Assembly (NCBI GenBank): GCA_024684065.1
Contig: JAIKXO010000250.1
Coordinates: 1 to 5,053 of the forward strand
Length of the DNA: 5,053 bases
Reading direction: 5' to 3'
DNA from: Lachnospiraceae bacterium
Lineage (GTDB): Bacteria; Bacillota_A; Clostridia; Lachnospirales; Lachnospiraceae
A model generated the notes under the pieces. That model searched no databases and was not told the origin of the DNA. It worked only from the letters and a program-made list of their open reading frames with translations. Position 1 is the stretch's first letter. Every line of letters starts with the position of its first letter. Shown one piece after another: positions 1-5,053 of this stretch. Made by a program: the position numbers and the translations under genes.

Positions 1-737
1 TCCTTCTTAAGGGTATCGGAATCATATTCCAGATGGCAGAGCGCAAAGAATTTCTTTGAATCCTCTGTCTTAAGAAGCGTTGCCCCTGCTTCATCGGAAT
101 CAGCCAGGAGCTCCAGTTCTTTTATTTTTTCTATATCCTCATACCGCGCATAGGCCAGGCGGGAATGGGGAGCAAAGAATTCGTCATCAAAGCCCCTGAA
201 TAACGGCGAAGTCTTTTTAAGCACCCTGTGCCTGTAAACCCCGGACAGCTTTTCGTCATATTCATATTTATTTATGCCATAGAAATAATACAGAGCGGCC
301 AGCGCGCCCCAGCAGATGAACAGCGTGGAATGAACATGGGCGGCGGTCCATTCCATGATGCCGCTCAGTTCCTTCCAGTACTCCACTTCCTCAAATTCAA
401 TATGTTCAACCGGGGCTCCCGTGATGATCATTCCGTCATATTTATTCCCCCTGACCTCATCAAAGGTTCTGTAAAAGCTCTCAAGGTGACCCGGCTCCAC
501 ATGCTGGGGTATATAGCTCGAGGTCTGAAGGAACTCGACATCCACCTGAAGAGGGGTATTGGACAGTTTCCTTAACAGCTGTGTCTCTGTAACGATCTTC
601 GTCGGCATCAGATTTAAGATCAGGATCTTCAACGGTCTTATATCCTGGTGCATCGCCCTGTACTCCGTCATTACGAATATGTTTTCCGACTCCAGTATCG
701 CCTGTGCCGGCATGGAATCCTTGATTTTGATCGGCAT
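1..737 (-). CDS. metA: Homoserine O-acetyltransferase (MetA family), 3' end cut off by window edge
   Basis: Acylates the hydroxyl of L-homoserine, the committed step from homoserine to methionine, in the cytoplasm. My reading of the minus strand gives 245 residues and then the window ends; family members are about 300-310 long. Seen: FICWGA with the nucleophile Cys at residue 142, and HLEYD giving His235 and Glu237; these positions equal the E. coli MetA Cys142/His235/Glu237 triad exactly. Lys47 in NLMPTKIVTE is also present. Residue 111 is Glu (GAPVEHIEF); established work on Bacillus versus E. coli enzymes ties Glu111 to acetyl-CoA and Gly111 to succinyl-CoA, so I infer an acetyltransferase feeding O-acetylhomoserine to sulfhydrylation. 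The start at 737 (MPIKI) is chosen from family alignment and a strong AGGAGG 5 nt upstream. The frame nevertheless remains open further upstream (see 738-869). It follows ligA by 158 bp on the same strand. No SAM riboswitch motif is visible in that gap. Confidence 0.95.
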   Translation of the reverse strand, partial: MPIKIKDSMPAQAILESENIFVMTEYRAMHQDIRPLKILILNLMPTKIVTETQLLRKLSNTPLQVDVEFLQTSSYIPQHVEPGHLESFYRTFDEVRGNKYDGMIITGAPVEHIEFEEVEYWKELSGIMEWTAAHVHSTLFICWGALAALYYFYGINKYEYDEKLSGVYRHRVLKKTSPLFRGFDDEFFAPHSRLAYARYEDIEKIKELELLADSDEAGATLLKTEDSKKFFALCHLEYDSDTLKK

Positions 738-741
738 ACCA

Positions 742-749
742 TCCTCCTT
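742..749 (-). promoter_or_regulatory. Ribosome binding site of metA
   Basis: The minus strand reads AAGGAGGA with AGGAGG ending 5 nt before the ATG at 737, a near-perfect Shine-Dalgarno. It decides the metA start in favour of MPIKI over the upstream in-frame ATG at 869. The first stem-loop of the neighbouring array ends only 2 nt away (752), so structure could affect access to it; that last point is inference. Confidence 0.85.
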
Positions 750-751
750 CT

Positions 752-865
752 GCGCCGATTTGCGAAGCAAATCGTGCGCTTTGGCACGAACTTTAGTTCG
801 TGCCGATAAATTCGACATTTGCTTTAGCAAATGTCGAATAAGTTCGGGCTGCTCTGCAGACCGAA
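752..865. repeat. Array of four consecutive stem-loops between ligA and metA
   Basis: Plus-strand coordinates. Stem-loop 1, 752-779: GCGC plus CGATTTGC, loop GAA, GCAAATCG, one bulged T, GCGC (12 bp). Stem-loop 2, 781-806: core GGCACGAAC, loop TTTA flanked by a closing C/G, GTTCGTGCC, extended by a G-T and a T-A pair. Stem-loop 3, 810-839: ATTCGACATTTGC, loop TTTA, perfect 13-bp complement. Stem-loop 4, 843-865: TTCGG and CTGC arms with one G/A mismatch, loop TCT. Spacers are 1, 3 and 3 nt. Stems 1 and 3 share ATTTGC/GCAAAT, and 2 and 3 share the CTTTAG apex, so they look related. CGTGC (773-777) can also pair with GCACG (784-788), giving an alternative fold that would open stems 1 and 2. A weak GCCG-AAT-CGGC hairpin (881-891) lies beside the ligA stop. 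No stem has a following U-tract on the minus strand, so these are not typical intrinsic terminators. Role unknown; mRNA stabilisation, attenuation or a mobile palindromic element are possible. Confidence 0.85.
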
Positions 866-895
866 TCATTTCCTCTCTCCGCCGAATCGGCCTGT

Positions 896-2851
896 CTACA
901 GCCCCAGCATCTTAACCGCGTCGTCCTCGGTTATTATCTCCACTCCGAGTTCCTTAGCCTTTTTATTCTTTGATGAGGTGCTGTTTATATCATTGTTTAT
1001 CAGATAGTCTGTATTGGAACTGACGGAGCCCGTGACTTTTCCCCCGGCATTTTCTATCGCTTCCTTCAGGGCTCCTCTGTTTTCAAAGTTATGTAAACTT
1101 CCGGTGATGACGAAGCTTTTTCCCAGGATCCCTTCCCTTGCTTCTGTTTTCTCCTTTTTAACAAGCTCCAGTTCCTTTAAAAGTTCGTCAAGTCCGGCGT
1201 TGTTGTTCTCATCCTTAAAGTACTCGCAGAATGACTCAGCGATCACTTCCCCTATCCCCTCTGCGGCGACAAGCTCCTGCACGGAGGCCTTCCTTATCCT
1301 TTCAATGTCATCGTCAAACAGTCTGCAGATAAGCTTAGCATTGGAAAGGCCGACATTAGGAATTCCCAGGCCATATATGAGCCTTGCGGGCTCTGCCCTT
1401 CTTGCCCTGTCTATGCTCTCCTTAAGATTGTTGTAAGATTTTTCCCCAAAGCCCTCCATGGTGCATATCTCTTCCCTGTGTCCAGAGAGCCTGAAAATAT
1501 CCGCATAGTCTGAAATAAAGCCTCTGCCGATGAATTTCTCAAGCGTCATCTCGGAAAGGCCGTCTATGTTCATGGCATCCCTGCTTACAAAGAGCGAAAA
1601 ACCCTTGAGTTTTTTAGCCGGACATGAGGGATTAACGCATACCAGAGTTTCAACGTCATTATCCTGCCTTATTTCAGTGCTCCCGCCGCAGGCCGGACAG
1701 TTCTCTGGAATATCAAGATTTCCCGATCCCGTAAGGTTTTCCTCTATCTGGGGGATTATCATATTGGCCTTGTAGACCGTAATCCTGTCTCCTATCCCGA
1801 GCTTAAGGCTTTTTATAATGCTTATGTTATGGACGCTCGCGCGTTTGACGGTAGTCCCCTCGAGCTCGACCGGATCAAAGACCGCAATAGGATTTATGAG
1901 CCCCGTCCTTGAAGGGCTCCATTCTATCTCCCTTAATATCGTCTCAGCCGTCTCGTCGGCCCATTTGAAGGCTATACTGTCTCTCGGGAATTTTGCCGTC
2001 CTTCCTAAGGACTTTCCATAAGCTATGTCCTCATACGTCAATACGAGGCCGTCGGAGGGTATGTCGTTTTTTTCTATCGAATCGGCAAAATACTGTATCC
2101 TGTCAAGGATATCGCCGCTTACTACCTTATGGTACTCAACCGTTTCAAATCCCTGCTCCTCAAGGAATTTCATCTGATTGCTTCTTCTGTTCCCGAAATC
2201 CACACCGTCAGCCTTAACAAGTGAGAAGGCTTTAAGCCTCACGCTTCGCGCCGCAGTAACTTCATTATTGAGCGCGCGGACGGAGCCTGAACAGAGATTC
2301 CTGGGATTCTTGTATTTCGCGTCTGCATCGGTTATCTCCGAATTGATCCTTTCAAAATCCTTATAACCGATCACGGCTTCGCCCCTGAGTATAAGCTCAC
2401 CCTTATAAGGGATCTTTAAAGGAAGGTTAACAAAGGTCCTCGCATTCTGCGTGATCACCTCCCCTATTTCCCCGTTTCCTCTGGTCACGGCTTTTGTAAG
2501 CTCCCCACCATTATATGTTAAGACAATGGTAAGCCCGTCAAGCTTCCAGGATAAGAGCCCCTCCTTATCTCCGAGCCAGTCCCTCAGATCTTCCCTGCTT
2601 TTTGTTTTATCAAGTGAAAGCATCGGCTGGTCATGCGGTTCCTTGGGCAGGCCGTCGACCGCCTCATAACCGACATGGAGAGTGGGACTGTTTGCAAAAA
2701 CTGTCCCCGTCTCCTTTTCAAGCTCCGTTAACTCGTCATACAGCCTGTCATATTCAAAGTTGCTCATTATCTCGTTATTGTCCTGATAATAAGCCTTAGA
2801 CGCCCTGTTTAAAAGCTCGACGAGCTCCTTTATCCTTTCAGTCCTGTCCAT
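896..2851 (-). CDS. ligA: NAD+-dependent DNA ligase LigA
   Basis: Seals 3'-OH/5'-phosphate nicks in duplex DNA using NAD+, essential for Okazaki fragment joining and repair; cytoplasmic. 651 residues, a little short of the usual 660-680. Domains in order: Ia (about 1-60, YYQDN and FEYDRLYDEL); adenylation domain with nucleophile Lys103 in KLDG (103-106), RGEA with Glu158, NPRN (182-185) and IAFKW with Lys296; OB fold (about 305-375); zinc finger with Cys385, Cys388, Cys405 and Cys410; helix-hairpin-helix region (about 425-560, LIYGLGIPNVG at 491); BRCT (about 574-651). All domains are present, so it should be a full ligase. Oddities against E. coli: Asp32 aligns with Asn31, RGDG is RGNG (124-127), motif IV DGVVIK is DGLVLT so Lys290 aligns with Thr272, and AGDVIP is ANMIIP (362-367). 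From memory, Lachnospiraceae LigA proteins share most of these, so I read them as a lineage variant. The start overlaps the rluF end by 14 bp, suggesting coupled translation. Confidence 0.96.
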   Translation of the reverse strand: MDRTERIKELVELLNRASKAYYQDNNEIMSNFEYDRLYDELTELEKETGTVFANSPTLHVGYEAVDGLPKEPHDQPMLSLDKTKSREDLRDWLGDKEGLLSWKLDGLTIVLTYNGGELTKAVTRGNGEIGEVITQNARTFVNLPLKIPYKGELILRGEAVIGYKDFERINSEITDADAKYKNPRNLCSGSVRALNNEVTAARSVRLKAFSLVKADGVDFGNRRSNQMKFLEEQGFETVEYHKVVSGDILDRIQYFADSIEKNDIPSDGLVLTYEDIAYGKSLGRTAKFPRDSIAFKWADETAETILREIEWSPSRTGLINPIAVFDPVELEGTTVKRASVHNISIIKSLKLGIGDRITVYKANMIIPQIEENLTGSGNLDIPENCPACGGSTEIRQDNDVETLVCVNPSCPAKKLKGFSLFVSRDAMNIDGLSEMTLEKFIGRGFISDYADIFRLSGHREEICTMEGFGEKSYNNLKESIDRARRAEPARLIYGLGIPNVGLSNAKLICRLFDDDIERIRKASVQELVAAEGIGEVIAESFCEYFKDENNNAGLDELLKELELVKKEKTEAREGILGKSFVITGSLHNFENRGALKEAIENAGGKVTGSVSSNTDYLINNDINSTSSKNKKAKELGVEIITEDDAVKMLGL

Positions 2852-3566
2852 CGTTATCCTCTCGCAATGAACTCATGAGCTTTCGAAGCTCATCCTCCGT
2901 AAGATCCCTGTACTGTCCCCTTTTAAGCTTGCCAAGTTCTATATTGTTGATCCTGATCCTTTTTATGCTCCTCACATGGTAATCAAAAGCCCTGCACATT
3001 CTCTTGATCTGCCTGTTCAGGCCCTGCGTAAGTATGATATTGAAGGATCTGTCGGACGTTCTTCTTACCTTGCAGCTTCTTGTCGTGAGCTCAAGCTCTT
3101 CTAAGTATACTCCCGCGCGCAAAGCCTTTATGAAATCGTTTGTAAGCTTCTTATCGACAGTTACCTCATACTCCTTCTCGTGCATGTTGCTGCCCCGCAT
3201 TAGGCCGTCTATAAGGTCCCCGTCATTGGTCAGCAGTATGAGCCCTTCCGAGTCCTTGTCAAGCCTCCCGGCATAGGTGATCCTTACCGGGTAATTGATC
3301 AGGTCTATGATATTATCCTTCTCCCGCTTTTCAGAGGTGCATACGACCCCTTTGGGCTTGTTATACGCAAGATAGACCTTCTTTTCCTTAAGCTCGACAC
3401 TCCTGCCGTTAACAAGCACGGACATCCCTTCTGTCACCTTGTCTCCGCAGAGTGCAACCCTTCCGTCGATCGTAACCTTTCCGTTCTTGATAAGGATATC
3501 CGCATCCCGCCTTGAGCAGACCCCTGCATCCGCAATATATTTATTTATCCTGATGCCCTGCGCCAT
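2838..3566 (-). CDS. rluF: 23S rRNA pseudouridine synthase, RluF type (RsuA/RluB/RluE/RluF family)
   Basis: Isomerises a specific uridine to pseudouridine in RNA; the E. coli RluF target is U2604 of 23S rRNA, with activity on tRNA-Tyr U35 also reported. 242 residues, within the usual range for the family. Seen: N-terminal S4 RNA-binding domain (about 4-60, IRINKYIADAGVCSRRDAD); family motif YNKPKG (68-73); GRLDKDSEGLILLTNDG (100-116) with catalytic Asp103; HEKEYEVTV (about 129-137); and LTQGLNRQIKRMCRAF near the C-terminal third. That last motif is what points to RluF over RluB, RluE or RsuA. The exact target base is inferred from family only. The start at 3566 is supported by AGAGGAA 5 nt upstream and by the position of the S4 domain. 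The 3' end overlaps ligA by 14 bp in another frame. A long palindrome sits directly upstream of its ribosome binding site. No catalytic residue appears missing. Confidence 0.92.
   Translation of the reverse strand: MAQGIRINKYIADAGVCSRRDADILIKNGKVTIDGRVALCGDKVTEGMSVLVNGRSVELKEKKVYLAYNKPKGVVCTSEKREKDNIIDLINYPVRITYAGRLDKDSEGLILLTNDGDLIDGLMRGSNMHEKEYEVTVDKKLTNDFIKALRAGVYLEELELTTRSCKVRRTSDRSFNIILTQGLNRQIKRMCRAFDYHVRSIKRIRINNIELGKLKRGQYRDLTEDELRKLMSSLREDNDGQD
2857..2862 (-). promoter_or_regulatory. Ribosome binding site of ligA, inside the rluF coding end
   Basis: AGAGGA on the minus strand lies 5 nt before the ligA ATG at 2851, within the last codons of rluF. It supports this start and, with the 14-bp overlap, translational coupling between the two genes. 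Confidence 0.7.
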
Positions 3567-3571
3567 ATCTG

Positions 3572-3578
3572 TTCCTCT
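3572..3578 (-). promoter_or_regulatory. Ribosome binding site of rluF
   Basis: AGAGGAA on the minus strand, ending 5 nt before the ATG at 3566. It begins about 4 nt after the upstream palindrome stem ends at 3583, so the mRNA hairpin would abut the ribosome landing site. Confidence 0.7.
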
Positions 3579-3582
3579 TAAA

Positions 3583-3615
3583 AAGGATAGGATTTACGGA
3601 GTAAATCCTATCCTT
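3583..3615. repeat. Perfect 15-bp palindrome directly upstream of rluF
   Basis: AAGGATAGGATTTAC (3583-3597), loop GGA (3598-3600), then the exact reverse complement (3601-3615). On the minus strand the stem ends in CCTT followed by TTT, giving a five-T run and then the rluF Shine-Dalgarno. By shape it could be an intrinsic terminator, but the U-tract is short and there is no room for a promoter between it and rluF, so rluF mRNA should include it. An attenuator, a partial-readthrough terminator of the SH3b gene transcript, or a 5' stabilising hairpin are all possible. Confidence 0.85.
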
Positions 3616-3761
3616 GTCCTGCTTATAGCCTGATCTGTTAAACTGATACCTTATCCGCTGAATCCCGCATTTATCCGATATCTGTTCACAGATGTCTTTT
3701 TTCACCCGAAAAGAGCTTTACTGTTTCTGCCCTTTCCCTGGCTGTTACCGGATCACGGCTT
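3616..3761. other. Intergenic region between the SH3b protein gene and rluF
   Basis: These 146 bp hold no gene I can support. I see no convincing intrinsic terminator for the SH3b gene on the minus strand and no riboswitch consensus. The only TATAAT-like hexamer considered, TATAAG (3627-3622 minus), lacks a recognisable -35 at normal spacing. A short hairpin with a T-run on the plus strand lies at 3677-3702. Confidence 0.6.
3677..3702 (+). terminator. Weak terminator-like hairpin plus T6 on the plus strand
   Basis: GATATCTGT and ACAGATGTC form a 9-bp stem (one G-T pair) around a 2-nt TC gap at 3677-3696, followed directly by six T at 3697-3702. The stem is AT-rich and no plus-strand gene precedes it, so a real terminator would only act on an unseen antisense transcript. 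On the minus strand the run is A, which does not suit termination of the SH3b gene. Confidence 0.25.
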
Positions 3762-4931
3762 TTATTCTACAAAATCCGAGCTTATATAAGCTTCCTGGCC
3801 GTTATATTTGATCTTGCACCATCCGTCGAGCCTCTCTATCAGCTCAAAGGTGTCGCCGCCGCTCGCCGATCCTATCTTATTGGAACTGTCTGCCGTGCTG
3901 GCCGAAGAACGGACATTTATCGTGCCTGATCCGCTCTTTACCGTGACGGTCTCAACGCTTGTACCGTCCGCGGCCTGTGTCGGTGCCGACTGAACCTCTT
4001 CAAGGAACTCGGAACTGATATAAGCTTCAGTCCCATTATAATCAACCTTGCTCCAGCCGTTCTCCATGGCCTCATATCTGGTAAAGGTCTGTCCGCTTTC
4101 AGTCTTTCCGAGTATGGAAGCCTCAGTGCTCGGTGAAGACCTTATATTGACAACCTTTTTGGCTCTTACCTCTGTGGCTCCGGCAGCCTGTGCCGCAGCC
4201 TGTGCCGCAGCCTCCTGCTCTGCCGCCGCTTCGGCATCCAGCCTCTGCTGCTCGCTCAGGCGCTCTTTAACAGCCTCGCTTACCTCGGCATCAATAGTGG
4301 AAATAACCTGTGCAAGGTTCGGATCTCCCTCTATCGCTTTGTTATAATCCACATTTACCTTATCGATAAGCTCCTCTACATCGCTCTGGACCGTGAGTTC
4401 AAGAAGATAAGCCTGCTCTTCTTCCGACAGGTCAGACTTGTTCACATAGAGCGCACCGCTTTCATTCGTGCATACATAGGTGGAATCAAGGGAAGGAGCC
4501 GGTGTTGACGCTCCGGAATAGAGGATATTAAAGGTCACAAGTACAAAATATGAATTATCCCTGTATCCCTTCTTTGTATAAACAACAAAGTTATCCGCTG
4601 ACTGATAGTATTTGGCCTTTTCTTCCATCCTGAACCGCTCGGCGTCACTCAGCACATCACAGACACTCGCGATCGTATCCGTATCGCCGTTCATCATAGC
4701 GGTATAATAGGTTTCCATGAGGGAATTTACATTTGGATATGCGTTCACCTCATATTTGTCCTTAGGCACCTCAACGCTGCTTTCGGAAGTCCCGCCTTCG
4801 GATTCTGAATCATCCCCGCTTCTTGCAACAAGAAAGACTATCAGAATGATAATGAGTATGAGAAAAACACCACCGATAATAAAATATTTGTAATGCCTTT
4901 CCAGAATATCAGAAAATCTGCTTCGCGCCAT
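3762..4931 (-). CDS. Membrane-anchored extracellular protein with two C-terminal SH3b domains
   Basis: 389 residues, function unknown. Seen: a short basic cytoplasmic N-terminus (MARSRFSDILERHYK), one strongly hydrophobic segment (about 17-36) with no signal-peptidase-like site, then an acidic Ser/Glu/Gly-rich stretch (39-55), consistent with an N-in, C-out anchor. Residues about 65-165 (from NSLMETYYTAMMNGD) have a helix-then-strands pattern that could be NTF2-like; that is a guess. A predicted helical stretch (about 168-230) leads to an Ala/Glu/Gln linker (231-251). Two bacterial SH3 domains follow, about 253-312 and 328-389, each with N(I/V)RSS near its start and GW.K..YNG.EAYISS at its end. 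SH3b domains commonly bind peptidoglycan or other wall components, so a wall-sensing or wall-binding role is inferred. No hydrolase, peptidase or kinase domain is seen. The gene starts 48 bp after the tRNA-Arg with little room for a separate promoter, so co-transcription with the tRNA is possible. Confidence 0.85.
   Translation of the reverse strand: MARSRFSDILERHYKYFIIGGVFLILIIILIVFLVARSGDDSESEGGTSESSVEVPKDKYEVNAYPNVNSLMETYYTAMMNGDTDTIASVCDVLSDAERFRMEEKAKYYQSADNFVVYTKKGYRDNSYFVLVTFNILYSGASTPAPSLDSTYVCTNESGALYVNKSDLSEEEQAYLLELTVQSDVEELIDKVNVDYNKAIEGDPNLAQVISTIDAEVSEAVKERLSEQQRLDAEAAAEQEAAAQAAAQAAGATEVRAKKVVNIRSSPSTEASILGKTESGQTFTRYEAMENGWSKVDYNGTEAYISSEFLEEVQSAPTQAADGTSVETVTVKSGSGTINVRSSASTADSSNKIGSASGGDTFELIERLDGWCKIKYNGQEAYISSDFVE
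3765..3827 (-). repeat. SH3b repeat copy 2 (C-terminal end)
   Basis: Codes residues 369-389, ending GWCKIKYNGQEAYISSDF. It matches residues 291-311 (copy at 3996-4061) at 14 of 21 positions, showing internal domain duplication. Confidence 0.8.
3996..4061 (-). repeat. SH3b repeat copy 1
   Basis: Codes residues 291-312, with GWSKVDYNGTEAYISSEF. It is the partner of the copy at 3765-3827; at DNA level both carry the plus-strand string tataagcttc. The two are diverged enough that the duplication is not recent. Confidence 0.8.
4183..4218 (-). repeat. 12-bp tandem repeat coding the alanine-rich linker
   Basis: On the plus strand gcagcctgtgcc occurs twice in a row (4183-4194, 4195-4206), followed by a degenerate third unit gcagcctcctgc (4207-4218). 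It encodes AQAA units in the linker before the SH3b domains. Such in-frame repeats can change copy number by slippage, altering linker length without breaking the frame; that is inference. Confidence 0.75.
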
Positions 4932-4941
4932 ATATTATTTA

Positions 4942-4949
4942 CCTTCCCC
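4942..4949 (-). promoter_or_regulatory. Ribosome binding site of the SH3b protein gene
   Basis: GGGGAAGG on the minus strand ends 10 nt before the ATG at 4931, a purine-rich but imperfect Shine-Dalgarno with longer spacing than the other genes here. The adjacent membrane anchor beginning at this Met supports the start. Confidence 0.5.
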
Positions 4950-4958
4950 GAAAATGCT

Positions 4959-4977
4959 CAACTTCTTAAGACAGTTG
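4959..4977 (-). terminator. Weak hairpin after tRNA-Arg
   Basis: Minus strand CAACT (4977-4973) pairs with AGTTG (4963-4959), with TC/GA inside and one bulged G, followed a few bases later by TTTT (4954-4951). It is too weak to call firmly as the tRNA terminator and may only be a processing-site structure. Confidence 0.25.
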
Positions 4978-4979
4978 TA

Positions 4980-5052
4980 CGCGTCCGAGAGGATTCGAAC
5001 CCCCGACACGCGGAACCGGAATCCGCTGCTCTATCCACTGAGCTACGAACGC
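4980..5052 (-). tRNA. tRNA-Arg, anticodon CCG (decodes CGG)
   Basis: Complete 73-nt cloverleaf on the minus strand. Acceptor GCGTTCG pairs with CGGACGC (one T-G pair); D stem GCTC/GAGC; anticodon stem GCGGA/TCCGC around loop TTCCGGT, placing CCG at positions 34-36; variable loop GTGTC; T stem with TTCGAAT loop. The discriminator base is G (4980). The following bases are TAC, so CCA is not encoded and must be added by the CCA-adding enzyme. No intron or degraded arm is seen. The only gene visible beside it is the SH3b protein gene downstream; no integrase gene is visible in the window. Confidence 0.96.
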
Positions 5053-5053
5053 A

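Larger units (their letters stand above)
738..869 (-). other. In-frame open extension upstream of metA (44 codons), probably not translated
   Basis: From an ATG at 869 the minus strand runs 44 codons without a stop, in frame, into the metA ATG at 737. The ATG at 869 has GGAG (880-877) 7 nt upstream, so a longer MetA or a translated leader cannot be excluded. The predicted peptide begins MIRSAEQPELIRHLLKQM and is basic and helix-prone. Against coding: family members begin at MPI, the triad numbering fits the short form, the DNA is almost entirely stem-loop arms, and codons such as TCG, CGA, CTA and TTG are more frequent here than I see in the metA body. Low confidence that it is protein. Confidence 0.3.

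Noticed and set aside
756..839. Intrinsic terminators after ligA
   Set aside because: The stems are strong but none is followed by a T-run on the minus strand.
738..895. SAM (S-box) riboswitch or T-box upstream of metA
   Set aside because: Such elements often control methionine genes in Firmicutes, but I see no S-box conserved core and no T-box TGGNACC-like motif in the gap.
228..915. Plus-strand open frames over metA and the hairpin array (228-575, 559-915)
   Set aside because: They lie antisense to metA, whose catalytic residues are clear, and show no recognisable domain.
1014..2799. Several plus-strand open frames antisense to ligA
   Set aside because: Shadows of ligA with Ser/Leu/Pro-rich composition and no domain; ligA is complete in all domains.
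3622..3650. Promoter for rluF using TATAAG (3627-3622)
   Set aside because: The hexamer 17 nt upstream is GGTATC, which does not resemble a -35 box.
3004..4347. Plus-strand open frames antisense to rluF and the SH3b gene
   Set aside because: The minus-strand genes have good starts and domains; these have neither, and the alanine/serine-rich one is the complement of the Ala/Gln linker.
4932..4960. Promoter TTGAGC-N18-TAATAT before the SH3b gene
   Set aside because: The -10 would touch the ATG, giving an mRNA without the visible ribosome binding site; judged coincidental.
4980..5052. tRNA-Arg as an integration site of a mobile element
   Set aside because: tRNA genes are common attachment sites, but no integrase, repeated tRNA 3' end or change in gene character is visible downstream.

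Overview
The window reads as an ordinary chromosomal stretch from a Firmicute of the class Clostridia, most likely a Lachnospiraceae-like gut or rumen anaerobe. This rests on remembered family resemblance: the LigA variant (KLDGLTIV, TRGNGEIGE, SDGLVLTYEDIAYGKSLG), a clostridial-type MetA, AGGAGG/AGAGGA ribosome binding sites about 5 nt before starts, and frequent ATA and AGG codons. No search was run. Every gene lies on the minus strand, so transcription runs from high to low coordinates.

In transcription order: a complete tRNA-Arg(CCG) (5052 to 4980); a membrane-anchored extracellular protein with an alanine-rich linker and two C-terminal SH3b domains (4931 to 3762); an intergenic stretch (3761-3567) ending in a 15-bp perfect palindrome beside the next ribosome binding site; an RluF-type 23S rRNA pseudouridine synthase (3566 to 2838); NAD-dependent DNA ligase LigA (2851 to 896), whose start overlaps the rluF end by 14 bp; a 158-bp gap packed with consecutive stem-loops; and metA, a homoserine O-acyltransferase running off the left edge (737 to 1).

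Functionally this is a housekeeping set rather than one pathway: rRNA modification and DNA joining (probably translationally coupled), methionine biosynthesis, and an envelope protein of unknown partner. MetA carries Glu at position 111, the residue associated with acetyl-CoA rather than succinyl-CoA use, so O-acetylhomoserine is the expected product.

The least ordinary part is the ligA-metA gap. Four stem-loops lie almost end to end (752-865), and the metA reading frame stays open straight through them to an alternative ATG at 869 with its own GGAG. I favour a non-coding palindromic element upstream of the true metA start at 737, but an in-frame inserted palindromic element is worth excluding. 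A second, sequence-unrelated palindrome sits in the same position before rluF. I see no phage, transposase, CRISPR or defence genes, and no convincing new multi-gene system.
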